From an uncultured Oscillospiraceae bacterium (GTDB lineage: Bacteria > Bacillota > Clostridia > Oscillospirales > Acutalibacteraceae), in the NCBI GenBank assembly GCA_902492045.1, contig CABUKB010000006.1, positions 36,579 through 100,578 of the forward strand: DNA of 64,000 bases, read 5' to 3'. A program made the position numbers and the translations under genes. Under the pieces are notes generated by a model. That model was not told the DNA's origin and did not search any database. It saw only the letters and a list, made by a program, of their open reading frames with translations. Below, piece after piece: positions 34,652-43,417 of this stretch. How positions within the stretch are numbered: the first letter of the stretch is position 1; each line of letters begins with the position of its first letter.

Positions 34652-34987
34652 ATGTATAAAGTGGTTCCGGAGCCGGAATGCTTTACCAGTAACTGTCTGC
34701 TGGAGGCTATCCGGGCAAAACGGCGGAATCCCACTGTGCGGTGGCACTGGATGCCGATCCGGTATAATCGGTTCCATTGGCCTCATGTGCTGTGGGAAGA
34801 GGACGGCTATATCTATCATTTCCAGTGCGCCTCTAAAGAGCGGCAGACGTGGTGGAAACGGTTCTGGTTCAAGGGATACCTGAAACGATACAGCCTGCCG
34901 GCCTGGGAGAAACTGCTGGAAAAGAAGAAAAAGCGATACGAGTCGCAGCATTCACCGGCAGTTCAAAGGAAAATCTCATTAGGATAG
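34652..34987 (+). CDS. Hypothetical protein, tryptophan- and lysine-rich
   Basis: This 111-aa protein has an ideal AGGAGG 8 bases before the ATG. Tryptophans cluster in VRWHWMPIRYNRFHWPHVLW and TWWKRFWFKGY. After that, a basic helix LLEKKKKRYES ends the ordered part. There is no signal peptide or membrane helix. I recall similar small proteins in clostridial genomes but know no function. The gene stands alone in an AT-richer region and is followed by a hairpin-capable CCCACCA/TGGTGGG region near 35026-35090. Confidence 0.6.
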   Translation: MYKVVPEPECFTSNCLLEAIRAKRRNPTVRWHWMPIRYNRFHWPHVLWEEDGYIYHFQCASKERQTWWKRFWFKGYLKRYSLPAWEKLLEKKKKRYESQHSPAVQRKISLG

Positions 34988-35170
34988 ACGCCCCACGCCA
35001 GGCAGTGTCTATACAGAACAATAAAACCCACCACGCCCACAGCGCCTATACTGTCGGCTAAATGGGTATGGTGGGCTGTGTTTTATGCCGATAGGCGTGG
35101 ATTGATAAACCTATCCTTTATCCAGTAAAGCGCATCGCGGCTTATGGGGTGCGCTCCGCTCTGGTATCAT

Positions 35171-35211
35171 AACCCCGGCCCCGGCGGACCGTCTTCCGCC
35201 GGGGCCGGGTT
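35171..35211. terminator. Terminator downstream of spoVAE
   Basis: A stem of about 17 bp, centred on CCGGCCCCGGCGGA and TCCGCCGGGGCCGG, lies 13 bases beyond the spoVAE stop. Confidence 0.7.
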
Positions 35212-35223
35212 GACAGGATCACC

Positions 35224-35589
35224 CTACGACTTATCCTTGGATTTCGCCAGCAGGGCGCACACAAAGCCAAGAGAAATTGCCGCTGCAATACCGCCGGCGG
35301 TTCCCGTCACCCCTCCGGTGAAAACTCCGATCCAGCCTTTTTCCTTCACGGCTTCTTCTACCCCTTTGGCCAGAGAATACCCGAATCCGGTCAGCGGAAC
35401 CGTCGCGCCTCCGCCTGCGAATTTGACCAGAGGCTCATACAGCCCCACCGCGGTGAGCACCACCCCCAGCGTGACGAACAATACCAGGATCCGGGCAGGC
35501 GTCAATTTGGTCAGGTCGATCAAAATCTGGCCCACCACACAGATCAGCCCGCCCACCACAAAGGCCTTGAGCAACATCCACCAGTCCAT
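35224..35589 (-). CDS. spoVAE: Stage V sporulation protein AE
   Basis: This 121-aa integral membrane protein has four hydrophobic stretches: LLKAFVVGGLICVVGQIL, RILVLFVTLGVVLTAVGLY, a glycine-rich VFTGGVTGTAGGIAAAI, and LGFVCALLAK. The GQILIDLTKLTPARILV and FAGGGATVPLTGFG patterns are typical of SpoVAE (SpoVAEb). It is part of the SpoVA channel, which moves dipicolinic acid into the forespore and out on germination. ATG 35589 has AAAGGGG at 8 bases; GTG 35598 overlaps that site. spoVAC and spoVAD are not next to it, which is unusual. Its presence marks a spore-forming lineage. Confidence 0.85.
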   Translation of the reverse strand: MDWWMLLKAFVVGGLICVVGQILIDLTKLTPARILVLFVTLGVVLTAVGLYEPLVKFAGGGATVPLTGFGYSLAKGVEEAVKEKGWIGVFTGGVTGTAGGIAAAISLGFVCALLAKSKDKS

Positions 35590-35654
35590 ACCAGGCACCC
35601 CTTTTGCTGAAATTACGCTTTATTGTGTGCGTTTGCCCGGCAGGTTATGCATAT

Positions 35655-36248
35655 TTAGGGAGTAACGGGATAGTCCAACATCAAATCCCGGTATTCGGCC
35701 GCCGAAAACAGTTTGCCCAGCGTGGTATATTTGGGCGCGCGGGTCGCATGCGGGGACGTGCCGCCGAGCGGAACCGGGTGATCCAGAGGCAATGGTTCTT
35801 GTGCCAGCCGAATCCGATATTTTTTGGCATGGTCGCACCAGGCGATGCCGCCATCCTCCACTTTTCCGTAATGTGTGACCGCGCGAACCGGATTGCCCAC
35901 ATAAAAGGCGGCATACCGAATATCGGGAATCCGCCGGGCGTCGACGTGGGCATAGATCTGGCGTTCTAAGCACAGATTTTGAAACACCTCCGGCCGGGCC
36001 GACAAAATGACCGTATCGAGGCCAGGAAGCGCCGTGTCGGCGGGCGCGGCGGCTTCGGAACCGTCGGTGATCACAACGCTGTCTACTCCCTCTTCGAGCA
36101 GGCGGTTGATAATGTAATTCCGGGACCGTCCGGAATCCTTCGCCAGCTGGTCGATTTGATCCATGATATCCGAGGGAATCCGCACGGAAAACGTCTTGTA
36201 TACGTCGTCCTGTTTTTGAAGAACATGCCGTTCCAATACGATGCTCAT
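35655..36248 (-). CDS. Ribbon-helix-helix DNA-binding domain fused to an unknown C-terminal domain
   Basis: In this 197-aa protein residues 20-60 form a CopG/Arc-type ribbon-helix-helix: TFSVRIPSDIMDQIDQLA as strand and first helix, then SGRSRNYIINRLLEEGV as the second helix. Residues 75-197 form a separate domain (VILSARPEVF, IRYAAFYVG, RAVTHYGKVEDGG, YTTLGKLFSAAEYRDL) that I do not recognise with confidence; the AFYVG...HYGKV pattern recalls PUA/ASCH-like beta barrels. ATG 36248 has GGAGG at 7-8 bases. A regulator sensing a ligand or nucleic acid through the second domain is plausible. Confidence 0.65.
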   Translation of the reverse strand: MSIVLERHVLQKQDDVYKTFSVRIPSDIMDQIDQLAKDSGRSRNYIINRLLEEGVDSVVITDGSEAAAPADTALPGLDTVILSARPEVFQNLCLERQIYAHVDARRIPDIRYAAFYVGNPVRAVTHYGKVEDGGIAWCDHAKKYRIRLAQEPLPLDHPVPLGGTSPHATRAPKYTTLGKLFSAAEYRDLMLDYPVTP

Positions 36249-36662
36249 ATCCAGTCCTCCCATACGGCCGGCAGTTGACGCAACCGCCGGTGGCCGGTAT
36301 AATGAAGAAGGTGCGGGGTTCGCGGGAGAAACCCGTTCCCCCCTGCCTTCGCCGTCATGCGCCAGTGTCCGCGAACTCAGACGCATGGCGGCCCTTTTTT
36401 GTCCCGAGCCATACGATACAGGAATTCCATTGTCACTACAGCATCGAGCCACAGCAGCAACAAAAGCTCGAGAACAGAGGCCATACCTACACCTCCCGGA
36501 TGATTCATTTTAACATAAAACATGTTGTAAAACCATCCGAATAAATACTATAATATCTGCTCCTTTCTGTCAAGGTATAGATATAATGGATTTTGTAGAA
36601 TATTTCTGTGGATTTTGTGGCAACACTGAGCGGAAACAGCGACAAACGACGCCGGGCGGCAG
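36249..36662. other. Gap upstream of the RHH-fusion gene
   Basis: No gene is supported. The right part is AT-rich. On the minus strand a TTGACA lies near 36573 with TATAGT 15 bases downstream; on the plus strand TTGTAA and TATAAT at about 36523-36554 face the other way. AACATGTT-type palindromes near 36520 could be operator sites for the RHH protein. Confidence 0.35.
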
Positions 36663-36698
36663 AAAAACCGGGCCTCCCTGCAGGGAAGCCCGGTTTTT
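36663..36698. terminator. Terminator of the YtrA-ABC operon
   Basis: AAAAACCGGGC (36663-36673) pairs perfectly with GCCCGGTTTTT (36688-36698), with A and T runs on either side, so it can work in both directions. Confidence 0.85.
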
Positions 36699-36766
36699 AA
36701 CGGCCTCGTTTTAGCCGGTCTGTTTGTCAACAATGGAGACGCAGGGGCATACCATCCCGAATACAT

Positions 36767-38929
36767 TCACCATACGGTCTTCGTGAAAACGACGTCATTC
36801 GTTGAGTAATTGACACCTTCGACCCCACCCATAGCGAGCAGTTCGGCTATCTGGCGGCTGTCCGCCCGGAAATACGCGGCATATTCAGTGCTACTGCGGT
36901 CATACGGGTCGTAGTCTTCCAGCACGATATAATACAAAGGTTCCGTGATCTTGAGTTCTTCTTCCAGATGCTTTTCCAACCCGTCCGCAAAGGCCGCCGC
37001 GGATTCCGGCGCCGTCTTCAGCATATCGGGCAACAGCGTGGTGCCGTACCATACATCCATGATGGAATAGACGCCATAACCTCTGACCGTCACACTGTCC
37101 CCGTCCGTCCAGTTGTTTTCCCGCAGCGCCTGCAGGATCGCCTCCTGTTTTTTTGCATGGTCCGTACTCTCCTGAAACTCACGGAGATAAACGTCGCAGG
37201 TCTTTTCCAGCGTGGTATACAGGGGAATGGAGATGTTATATTGACCGGTGCCCAAAGTGGTCCAAACATAGAAAACATCGAGGTAAGGTGTGACCTCTAT
37301 CAGCATCTCCCCGGACGAGTCGTAATTATACAGATACGACTCCTGGTTGTTTTGCGACGTAATGAGTGGATACCAATCTTCAAACGGCATGGCCGCCACT
37401 TCTTCGCACAGGGTCTCGTATACCTTCTGCACATTCATGCCGGTGGACGGGGAATGATTCAAGGTGACGGTAGTGGTTTGGATTTCGATAGGGGGAAGCT
37501 GTTGATAAACATCCCGGTATTCGTCGATCTCGGCAAGGGGTTTGGCCAGCTCCTCCAGATCCTCCGCCCGCATCGGGATTTCACGCACATGGGTGAAACC
37601 GTGGCTGCGGATCGCGACCCGAATGGTGGTTTTGAGGCTGGTGTACCGGCTATACTCCTCACGAGACCGTTCCAGGACCTGCACGGCCGACGAAAGCTGC
37701 CGGGATATGATGCTGCGCACAGTCTCATCGGTGATATCAATGGAGGAGGCCCGGGCCGCAAAATAATTCGCGCTTCCTCTTCCCGGCAGAAGGCGGACCG
37801 AGGAGATGTCGCCCGCCGAAGGAGAGAAAGACAATACCGACCGGTAAAGCCCGGTCATTCCCCCAAGCAGGGCCACATTGAGCAGGACCAGCACCAGCAG
37901 AGAAGGAAGGGAACGGACCAGGTTTTTCCATTTCCGGGTGGTAATCAGCTCATAGAGGAAAAACACCCCCAGTGCTATGATATACATCACGGCGTAAGTA
38001 TAGGTATTCATCCGGTAGGAGGCGTTCTGGCTGTGGATAACCAGATCCTGGAATATGAAATAGCAGGCAAACGCGCAGACCACCATGGACAGCACCAAGC
38101 GGTAAACCGCCTGCAAAACCCGGTTGGGAGCCGACTGCCCCGCCGCCTCGCTTTTGCGTGCCCGGAACAGCAGCGCCGCACAGACCGCGTAGATCAGCCC
38201 GAGTACCAGCGTATAGACCCCGCTCTTCCAGTTGGTCAGGCTATCTCCCATTGAGAGAATCATGCCGACCGGCACATTATAGCTGCTGTCGAGCAGGGGG
38301 ATGAAGTTGTCCGAGGATACCAGCGGCAGGGTGCTGGTCACGCTGGTGATCAGCAGTTGGATGAGCAGCCGGGGGATAAATATAATCATCAGGGACACAA
38401 CGATGTTGGTAAAGACCGTCCCCGTAACGCACATAGCGACCGCCACGCTCGCCGCGACAAGAAAACTGCCGGCAAATACGTTCAGACATACCACCAGCAC
38501 GCTTAAGATGTTAACGGAAAAATAGGCCGGAAAGCACAGGAAAACCGCCACTGACAGCAACGAGGTGAGCACCAGGATTGCCAGTATCCAGGTCATGACC
38601 GCCGCAAAAAAGCTAAAAAACAGGCAAAGGCGGGTGGCCGGAATAGCGTGATAAAAATCGCTCGCGTTGCGCTTATTGAGAAAGTGGAACAAATACAGCA
38701 CCATCAGCGGCGCGAATGCGCAAAAACACAACACCAATAGCGGATGCATCTCAGGAAAGCCGACCATATCCTTGATCGGATAATACTGCATATCCCGGAT
38801 GGAAAGCCATCTTCCGACCGGGATAAGAACCGCCTCCAGTCCCAGGATAACCAGACCCAGGATTCCGATCAGGCGAAGCTGGCGGAGCCCCTCGCGGTAA
38901 AGCCGCGCGCTGAACCAGTTTTGTTTCAT
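36767..38929 (-). CDS. ABC-2 type transporter permease, large
   Basis: This 720-aa membrane protein has six or more hydrophobic helices in residues 15-340, for example LIGILGLVILGLEAVLI, LLVLCFCAFAPLMVLYLF and TWILAILVLTSLLSVAVFL. There is another helix near 350-370 (LPSLLVLVLLNVALLGG), then a large soluble C-terminal region of about 340 residues ending in GGVEGVNYSTNDVVF. This layout matches long permeases paired with YtrB-like ATPases in Firmicutes, with the soluble part outside the membrane by prediction. The transported substrate is unknown; relatives respond to cell-wall antibiotics. It is the last gene of the operon. Confidence 0.75.
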   Translation of the reverse strand: MKQNWFSARLYREGLRQLRLIGILGLVILGLEAVLIPVGRWLSIRDMQYYPIKDMVGFPEMHPLLVLCFCAFAPLMVLYLFHFLNKRNASDFYHAIPATRLCLFFSFFAAVMTWILAILVLTSLLSVAVFLCFPAYFSVNILSVLVVCLNVFAGSFLVAASVAVAMCVTGTVFTNIVVSLMIIFIPRLLIQLLITSVTSTLPLVSSDNFIPLLDSSYNVPVGMILSMGDSLTNWKSGVYTLVLGLIYAVCAALLFRARKSEAAGQSAPNRVLQAVYRLVLSMVVCAFACYFIFQDLVIHSQNASYRMNTYTYAVMYIIALGVFFLYELITTRKWKNLVRSLPSLLVLVLLNVALLGGMTGLYRSVLSFSPSAGDISSVRLLPGRGSANYFAARASSIDITDETVRSIISRQLSSAVQVLERSREEYSRYTSLKTTIRVAIRSHGFTHVREIPMRAEDLEELAKPLAEIDEYRDVYQQLPPIEIQTTTVTLNHSPSTGMNVQKVYETLCEEVAAMPFEDWYPLITSQNNQESYLYNYDSSGEMLIEVTPYLDVFYVWTTLGTGQYNISIPLYTTLEKTCDVYLREFQESTDHAKKQEAILQALRENNWTDGDSVTVRGYGVYSIMDVWYGTTLLPDMLKTAPESAAAFADGLEKHLEEELKITEPLYYIVLEDYDPYDRSSTEYAAYFRADSRQIAELLAMGGVEGVNYSTNDVVFTKTVW

Positions 38930-38976
38930 TCTAAACCCTCCCCATTGGATGCCGCCCCGTCTCGGGGGCGGCAGTT

Positions 38977-39879
38977 TTATGCGCCGAGCACATCCTGGAA
39001 CGTATACCCGAGAGCCTCCATCTCATAGGTGAAAACCTCCTCCAGAGATAGGGGCAGCACGTCGATCAAAATGGGCAGCATGGCTTGAAGGCGGCTCCCC
39101 GTTTCCTCCCGCTCGCCCCGGACGATCATATTGGCGACCGAGCCACGCTTGCTGAAATGCAGAATTTCGATGCCCTCGAACGAATCCCGTCCGAAATCCT
39201 CCGAAAAAGCGATCTGGATCTTAAACAGGGAAGTCTTCAGGTTTTGGACATCGCTTTCCAGCACCAGTCCGCCCTTGTGCAGCAGCGCCAGCTGATCGCA
39301 GGTATCCTCCAGTTCCCGCAGGGAGTGGGAGGTGATGATGGCGGTCGCCTGATGCTCGAGCACGTCCTGGGCAATCAGATTTTTGACCAGGTTGCGCATG
39401 ACGGGATCCAAGCCGTCGAAGGTTTCATCGAAGAAGATATACCGAGGCCGGGCGGAAAGCGCGAGGATGGTCGCCGCCTGCCGCCGCATCCCCTTGGAAA
39501 AGGTGTGCAGGGATTTCCGGGGATCCAGTTGAAACGCCGCCGTCAGGCTGCGGTACCGTTCCCGGTCGAAACGGGGATAAATCGCCGCGTATAGCGCCGC
39601 CATCCGGTCCATGCCGGAACCTGACAGAAAATAGAGATCGTCCGGCACATACGCGATCTGGTTCTTCACAGCCGGATTGTCAAACACCGGCAGGCCGTCA
39701 ATCGCCACCGTGCCATTATCCGCCTTATAGACCCCTGTGACCAGACGCAGAAAAGTCGATTTGCCCGCACCGTTTGACCCCACCATCCCATAGATACAGC
39801 CTTGGGGAATCGAACAGGTGATGCCGCTCAACGCGACGAAATTCCCGAAGGTTTTGGTGAGATTTTCCGCTTGGATCAT
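38977..39879 (-). CDS. ABC transporter ATP-binding protein (YtrB-like)
   Basis: This 300-aa ATPase has Walker A GSNGAGKST around residues 34-42 and a degenerate signature FSKGMRRQAATIL. Walker B RYIFFDETFDGLDP and the H-loop IITSHSL are intact. The signature reads FSKGM instead of LSGGQ, as often seen in YtrB-type subunits. AGGAG precedes the ATG. It lies 24 bases after the GntR regulator and 47 before the permease on the same strand, so the three form one operon. Confidence 0.88.
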   Translation of the reverse strand: MIQAENLTKTFGNFVALSGITCSIPQGCIYGMVGSNGAGKSTFLRLVTGVYKADNGTVAIDGLPVFDNPAVKNQIAYVPDDLYFLSGSGMDRMAALYAAIYPRFDRERYRSLTAAFQLDPRKSLHTFSKGMRRQAATILALSARPRYIFFDETFDGLDPVMRNLVKNLIAQDVLEHQATAIITSHSLRELEDTCDQLALLHKGGLVLESDVQNLKTSLFKIQIAFSEDFGRDSFEGIEILHFSKRGSVANMIVRGEREETGSRLQAMLPILIDVLPLSLEEVFTYEMEALGYTFQDVLGA

Positions 39880-39903
39880 AACAACAACCGCTCCTCTCTA
39901 CAC

Positions 39904-40344
39904 TTATAGGGGCCGATGCCCCAAGGAATCTTCCCCGCCCCCGGATGGGGGCCTTCCCATCGGGGAATGGCCGACCGGATAGAGCGCATAAATCCGCTCA
40001 ACGCAGCGCAGGATTTCCTCCTTGGCCACTCCGGCCAGCGCCAGATCCTGCAGCAGCTTATCCAGAACTCCCAGCTTTTCACGCTGATATTCCTCCAGCA
40101 GCACCACGGCGTTTTCTGAGACGAAACAGCCGATTCCGGGCACGGAATAGATCACCCCGCGCAGATCCAATTCTGAATAAGCCTTTTGAATGGTATTGGG
40201 GTTGATGGACAGCTCGGCGGACAGGCTGCGCACAGAGGGAAGCTGGGTGCCCGGTTTCAGCAGTCCCGCCAGCACAAACCGCTCCATCTGCTCAATGATC
40301 TGTTCGTAGACCGGTATGCGGGACAGGGGATCAATTTGGAACAT
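39904..40344 (-). CDS. GntR/YtrA-family transcriptional regulator
   Basis: This 146-aa protein has an N-terminal winged helix of the GntR type: PVYEQIIEQMERFVLAGLLKPGTQLPSVRSLSAELSINPNTIQKAYSELDLRG in outline. The short C-terminal tail (EEYQREKLGVLDKLL) is typical of the YtrA subfamily, which lacks a large effector domain and represses adjacent ABC operons. The last 20 residues (GRPPSGGGEDSLGHRPL) look disordered. An inverted repeat GTACTA/TAGTAC near the promoter is the likely operator. Confidence 0.88.
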   Translation of the reverse strand: MFQIDPLSRIPVYEQIIEQMERFVLAGLLKPGTQLPSVRSLSAELSINPNTIQKAYSELDLRGVIYSVPGIGCFVSENAVVLLEEYQREKLGVLDKLLQDLALAGVAKEEILRCVERIYALYPVGHSPMGRPPSGGGEDSLGHRPL

Positions 40345-40362
40345 GACGCGCCTCCTCCGCTC

Positions 40363-40390
40363 GTACTACGTGTCCTATGCGTATTAGTAC
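40363..40390 (-). promoter_or_regulatory. Probable YtrA operator
   Basis: GTACTA (40363-40368) and TAGTAC (40385-40390) are inverted, 16 bases apart, and lie just downstream of the -10 box. Confidence 0.6.
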
Positions 40391-40396
40391 ACTTGA

Positions 40397-40426
40397 ACTA
40401 TACCATTGGCAGCAACATCCTGTCAA
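40397..40426 (-). promoter_or_regulatory. Promoter of the YtrA-ABC operon
   Basis: On the minus strand, TTGACA (40426-40421) and TATAGT (40402-40397) are separated by 18 bases. Confidence 0.75.
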
Positions 40427-40465
40427 GACTTGGATTCGCCGGGCGTCAACTTTAAATAGCACAAA

Positions 40466-40496
40466 GGGCGCCGTCGTTATAAAAACGATGGCGCCC
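40466..40496. terminator. Terminator downstream of clpB
   Basis: GGGCGCCGTCGTT pairs with AACGATGGCGCCC (13 bp, one G-T pair) between the ends of clpB and the upstream region of the YtrA operon. Confidence 0.75.
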
Positions 40497-40547
40497 CTAA
40501 AAATTTAAAACGCTATGGATTTCCCGCAAATCGCCGGGTCGTCCCCG

Positions 40548-43154
40548 TTATCCGGCGGAAGCGGAGACGGTCAACCCACCGTCCCGGCAGTCCACGGTCA
40601 AAACCGTGCCGGGCATGAGATCGCCCTCCACGATCTTGCGGCTGATGAGGGTCTCCACATGCCGCTGGATATACCGGCGGAGCGGCCGGGCACCGTAGAC
40701 CGGGTCATACCCCTCGTCCGCAATCTGTGCCTTTGCCGCGGGGGTGATCTCACAGCGAAGCTGCTGGGCGGCCAGTCTGGTGTTCAGCCCGGCCAAAAGC
40801 AGGTTGATGATCTGGCTGATATCCGCCTTGGTCAGCGGTTTATAGAAAACGATCTCGTCCAGACGGTTGAGAAACTCGGGACGGAAGGAACGCCCCAGCA
40901 GGCTTTCGACTTCCTGGCGGGCGGTGTCGGTGACGGCGCCGTCCGGTCCGATGCCATCCAGTAAAATCTGGCTGCCCAGGTTGGAAGTCAGGATGATGAT
41001 GGTGTTTTTAAAGTCCACCGTCCGCCCCTGGGAATCGGTGATCCGCCCGTCATCCAGCACCTGGAGCAGCACATTGAACACATCGGGATGAGCCTTTTCC
41101 ACCTCGTCGAAAAGGATGACCGCATAGGGCTTGCGGCGGACGGCCTCGGTCAATTGCCCGCCCTCCTCATATCCCACGTATCCGGGAGGCGCGCCGATCA
41201 GACGGGATACCGCGTATTTCTCCATGTACTCCGACATGTCGATCCGCACCAGGTTCCGCTCGTCATCGAACAGACACTCCGCAAGTGCTTTGGCAAGTTC
41301 GGTCTTGCCCACACCGGTGGGGCCGAGGAAAAGGAAAGAGCCAATGGGCCGGTTGGGATCCTGGATTCCAGCGCGTGAACGCAGGATCGCCTCCGTGACC
41401 CTCGTGACCGCCTCGTCCTGGCCGATGACCCGTTTGTGCAGGATTTCCTCGAGGTGGAGGAGTTTCTCCTTCTCCCCCTCCATCAGGCGGGCGACCGGAA
41501 TGCCGGTCCACCGCTCGACGATCCGGGCGATCTCCTCCTCCGTCACCTTGTCCCGCAGCAGGCTGTGCTTTCTCGTCTCCCCGGTCAGACGTTCCTCCGC
41601 CTCAAGCTGCTTTTGCAGTTCCGGCAGCCGGCCGTATTTGAGTTCGGCGGCCCTGTTCAAATCGTAATCCTGCTCCGCCTTTTCGATCTGCCGGTTCAGT
41701 TCCTCGATCCTTTCCCGCAGGGATTGGACCTTGCCGATGGCTGCCTTCTCGTTTTCCCACTTGGCTTTCATAGACCCGAATTCTTCCCGCATCTCGGCGA
41801 GTTCTTTTTGGATCTCCGACAAGTGCTCCTTTGACAAGGCATCCTTTTCCTTTTTGAGCGCCGCCTCCTCGATTTCGTGCTGGATGATCCGGCGCTGGAT
41901 CACATCCAGTTCGGTCGGCATGGAGTCGATCTCGGTACGGATCATGGCGCAGGCCTCGTCGATCAAATCAATGGCCTTATCAGGCAGATAGCGGTCGGTG
42001 ATATACCGGTTGGACAGGGTGGCGGCGGCAATAATGGCCTGATCCTGAATCTTGACGCCGTGGTATACTTCGTACCGTTCCTTGAGTCCCCGGAGAATGG
42101 CGATGGTGTCCTCTACCGTCGGTTCGCTGACCATCACCGGCTGGAACCGCCGTTCCAGCGCCGGATCCTTTTCGATGTATTGGCGATACTCATCGAGGGT
42201 GGTCGCCCCGATGCAGTGCAGTTCTCCTCTCGCCAGCATGGGCTTCAAGAGATTGCCCGCATCCATGGCGCCTTCGGTCTTTCCCGCGCCCACAATGGTA
42301 TGCAGTTCGTCGATGAACAGGAGGATGCGGCCCTCGGATTTGCGGATCTCCTCCAGCACAGCCTTGAGCCTTTCCTCAAACTCGCCCCGGTATTTAGCGC
42401 CCGCCACCAGGCTCCCCATGTCCAGGGAAAAGATGGTTTTGTCCTGGAGGCTGCGGGGTACGTCCCCCCGGACAATCCGCTGGGCCAGACCCTCGGCTAT
42501 GGCGGTTTTGCCGACTCCGGGTTCGCCGATGAGAACGGGGTTGTTTTTGGTTTTCCGGGACAGGATGCGGATGACGTTGCGGATCTCGTCGTCCCGCCCG
42601 ATCACCGGATCCATCTTCTGGCTTCTGGCTCTTTCCACCAGGTCGGTCCCATATTTCCGCAATGCGTCGTAGGTGTCTTCCGGGCTGTCGCTGGTGACCC
42701 GGGTGTTGCCCCGTATCCCCATCAGGGCTTTGAGCACCGCGTTTTTTTCAATGCCGTACTGCCGGAAGATCCGGGCCAGCGTGTCGTTTGCCGACTCGAT
42801 CAGGCTGAGAAACAAATGCTCCACCGAAACGAATTCGTCTTTCATGCTCTCGGCTTTGCGCTCGGCGGCGGTGAGAATCTTGTCCAGATCTCCCGATACG
42901 TAGATTTTGCCCGCCTCTCGGCCCGAGCCGGTGACTTTGGGCAGGCCGTCCACCGCCCGCAGAGCGTCGGCTTCCACCTGTTCCGCAGGCACGCCCATTT
43001 TGAGCAGGAGTTGAGGGATCAACCCCTGTTCCTGGGTCAGAAAGGCGGCGAGGAGATGCTCCGGCTCGAGCTGCATATTTTGACGCTCCACCGCCAGATT
43101 CTGAGCCTCCTGGATCGCTTCCAGGGATTTCTGCGTAAATTTTTGCGCGTTCAT
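40548..43154 (-). CDS. clpB: ATP-dependent disaggregase ClpB
   Basis: This 868-aa hexameric chaperone rescues aggregated proteins with DnaK. The N-domain starts FTQKSLEAIQEAQNLA. The first AAA domain has GEPGVGKTAIAEGLAQRIV, and a long coiled-coil middle domain spans roughly residues 400-520 (KKEKDALSKEHLSEIQKEL and so on). The second AAA domain has GPTGVGKTELAKALAE and IDMSEYMEKYAVSRLIGAPPGYVGYEEGG in outline. ATG 43154 (MNAQKFTQ) has AAAGGA at 8 bases; the open frame upstream is not needed. A perfect CIRCE lies about 150 bases upstream, indicating HrcA control. Confidence 0.95.
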   Translation of the reverse strand: MNAQKFTQKSLEAIQEAQNLAVERQNMQLEPEHLLAAFLTQEQGLIPQLLLKMGVPAEQVEADALRAVDGLPKVTGSGREAGKIYVSGDLDKILTAAERKAESMKDEFVSVEHLFLSLIESANDTLARIFRQYGIEKNAVLKALMGIRGNTRVTSDSPEDTYDALRKYGTDLVERARSQKMDPVIGRDDEIRNVIRILSRKTKNNPVLIGEPGVGKTAIAEGLAQRIVRGDVPRSLQDKTIFSLDMGSLVAGAKYRGEFEERLKAVLEEIRKSEGRILLFIDELHTIVGAGKTEGAMDAGNLLKPMLARGELHCIGATTLDEYRQYIEKDPALERRFQPVMVSEPTVEDTIAILRGLKERYEVYHGVKIQDQAIIAAATLSNRYITDRYLPDKAIDLIDEACAMIRTEIDSMPTELDVIQRRIIQHEIEEAALKKEKDALSKEHLSEIQKELAEMREEFGSMKAKWENEKAAIGKVQSLRERIEELNRQIEKAEQDYDLNRAAELKYGRLPELQKQLEAEERLTGETRKHSLLRDKVTEEEIARIVERWTGIPVARLMEGEKEKLLHLEEILHKRVIGQDEAVTRVTEAILRSRAGIQDPNRPIGSFLFLGPTGVGKTELAKALAECLFDDERNLVRIDMSEYMEKYAVSRLIGAPPGYVGYEEGGQLTEAVRRKPYAVILFDEVEKAHPDVFNVLLQVLDDGRITDSQGRTVDFKNTIIILTSNLGSQILLDGIGPDGAVTDTARQEVESLLGRSFRPEFLNRLDEIVFYKPLTKADISQIINLLLAGLNTRLAAQQLRCEITPAAKAQIADEGYDPVYGARPLRRYIQRHVETLISRKIVEGDLMPGTVLTVDCRDGGLTVSASAG

Positions 43155-43298
43155 ACCATCCATCCTTTCCCACCGCCACGGATTGGAAGAGGTCCGGTCT
43201 GCCGGCATTCCTCTCCCCAAACGGCCATCGACCGTCTGTATGGTTTAGTATACGGAGAAATTGCGAACAGTTCATATCTGAATTATGAATATATGATG

Positions 43299-43333
43299 AA
43301 TATTAGCACTCTTTATTATTGAGTGCTAATATT
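43299..43333. promoter_or_regulatory. CIRCE element with extended arms
   Basis: TTAGCACTC-N9-GAGTGCTAA (43303-43329) is a perfect CIRCE, the operator of the HrcA repressor. The symmetry extends to 13-bp arms (AATATTAGCACTC and its complement, 43299-43311 and 43321-43333). On each strand TTAGCA and TAATAT are 18 bases apart, so the element could itself hold promoters in both directions, for clpB on the left and yjbQ on the right. Confidence 0.9.
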
Positions 43334-43417
43334 CGGCTGTTTTGCGGCAGATGCTTGTATCCCGTCAGCCCTTGTGCCATAATAAGGAAAACCGGATTTC
43401 GCCAGGAGGTGCGCGTT

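Noticed and set aside
34404..34883. 159-codon frame
   Set aside because: No Shine-Dalgarno, abnormal composition, and overlaps the better-supported gene at 34652.
41877..43322. Open frame of 481 codons on the plus strand
   Set aside because: Antisense to clpB, with no ribosome site or recognisable motif.
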